DNA of 7,235 nucleotides from Comamonas sp. GTDB taxonomy: Bacteria > Pseudomonadota > Gammaproteobacteria > Burkholderiales > Burkholderiaceae_C. The stretch spans positions 1 to 7,235 of the forward strand of contig JAFAIY010000180.1 of assembly GCA_019236485.1 (NCBI GenBank), written 5' to 3'. The position numbers were made by a program, and so were the translations under genes. The notes under the pieces were generated by a model that did not search any database, was not told the DNA's origin, and worked only from the letters and a program-made list of their open reading frames with translations. Positions 6,830-7,235 of this stretch are shown here, piece by piece (the first letter of the stretch is position 1; every line of letters starts with the position of its first letter).

Positions 6830-6862
6830 GGGCATACATGCTTTCATGCCTGTGCCGGCAGC

Positions 6863-7235
6863 TTAGCCGCGCACGGCCTTCAGAAAGCGGAAGCCTCCGC
6901 CCGCGGTCTGCAACCCGTCGCGCCGGCGCAGGAAATAACGGGTGTTGATCTGCGCCGCGTCCAGGTCCTCCTGCACGGACCAGCCCAGCGCCTGCAACTG
7001 CGCGTGCAGGGCCTCGGGTTCATAGTCGCTGAGCCAGGGCTCGCCCATGGCGGCAAATGCCTGGGCCGAGTGCTCGGCCATCATGCGTTCCAGCGGCGCC
7101 AGCAGATGGTTGCTGACGCGGTAGTCCAGCACCAGCACGCTGCCCGCCGACATGCTTGCGGCATCGCCCATCACTGCTTCCACGGCCGCGGGCGCAAGAT
7201 AGGGCGTGACGCCCAGCCAGACGATGCAGGCGGGC
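6863..7235 (-). CDS. SAM-dependent methyltransferase, LCM family (C-terminal fragment; 5' end beyond window)
   Basis: The frame enters from the right edge and ends at TAA (6865-6863), giving the last 123 residues. The first visible residues, PACIVWLGVTPYL, match the strand and following turn where LCM-family class I methyltransferases read 'WLGVTPYL'. VLVLDYRVS, then MGEPWLSDYEPEALHAQLQA and the closing NTRYFLRRRDG and FRFLKAVRG, also fit the C-terminal half of that family. The SAM-binding N-terminal half (GxGxDxR-type motif) is outside the window. Members transfer a methyl group from S-adenosylmethionine, and most bacterial ones have no known substrate. It shares the strand of the SWIM cassette but is separated from it by 184 bp containing hairpins and an AT-rich tract, so it is probably a separate transcription unit. 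The internal GTG at 7183 is not the start, because family sequence continues above it. Confidence 0.85.
   Translation of the reverse strand, partial: PACIVWLGVTPYLAPAAVEAVMGDAASMSAGSVLVLDYRVSNHLLAPLERMMAEHSAQAFAAMGEPWLSDYEPEALHAQLQALGWSVQEDLDAAQINTRYFLRRRDGLQTAGGGFRFLKAVRG

Noticed and set aside
6863..7183. Complete small protein of 106 residues
   Set aside because: The frame continues without a stop to the window edge, and the residues above the GTG at 7183 (WLGVTPYL and onward) match the LCM methyltransferase family, so this is the tail of a larger gene.

Overview
The window comes from a GC-rich proteobacterial chromosome. Codon usage, protein style and the lack of strong AT-rich spacers fit a beta-proteobacterium of the Comamonadaceae type (Comamonas, Delftia or Acidovorax). 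That placement is an inference from composition and recalled protein style; no rRNA or marker gene is present. All supported genes lie on the minus strand, so transcription runs from high to low coordinates.

In transcription order the layout is as follows. (1) 7235-6863 holds the C-terminal end of a SAM-dependent methyltransferase of the leucine carboxyl methyltransferase (LCM) family, cut by the window edge. (2) 6862-6679 is a 184-bp spacer with an AT-rich tract and two GC-rich hairpins, probably the promoter and leader of the next operon. (3) 6678-5266 is a SWIM zinc-finger protein with a TTG start and a good ribosome binding site. (4) 5269-3581 is a DUF5691-type helical, HEAT-like protein whose start overlaps the previous stop (ATGA). 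(5) 3580-3457 is a 124-bp spacer carrying a perfect 12-bp inverted repeat. (6) 3456-2374 is a MoxR-like AAA+ ATPase. (7) 2373-2207 is a 167-bp spacer with two small hairpins. (8) 2206-1 is a DUF5682-type protein, running off the left edge after 735 codons.

Genes 3, 4, 6 and 8 form one co-directional cassette: SWIM, DUF5691, MoxR, DUF5682. From recollection these families travel together in many bacteria, usually with a von Willebrand A (VWA) protein next, which here would lie just beyond position 1. The function of the cassette is not established to my knowledge. A reasonable reading is a MoxR (with or without VWA) AAA+ remodelling machine, a helical scaffold, a zinc-binding SWIM module that could contact DNA or protein, and a large effector or partner. 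The N-terminal third of that partner carries motifs like the TraB/PrgY/ChaN/Tiki fold (GxRHH, a hydrophobic strand ending in VEGP, and GAWH). This is the most interesting content of the window. No RNA genes, CRISPR array, complete insertion sequence or plus-strand gene could be supported.
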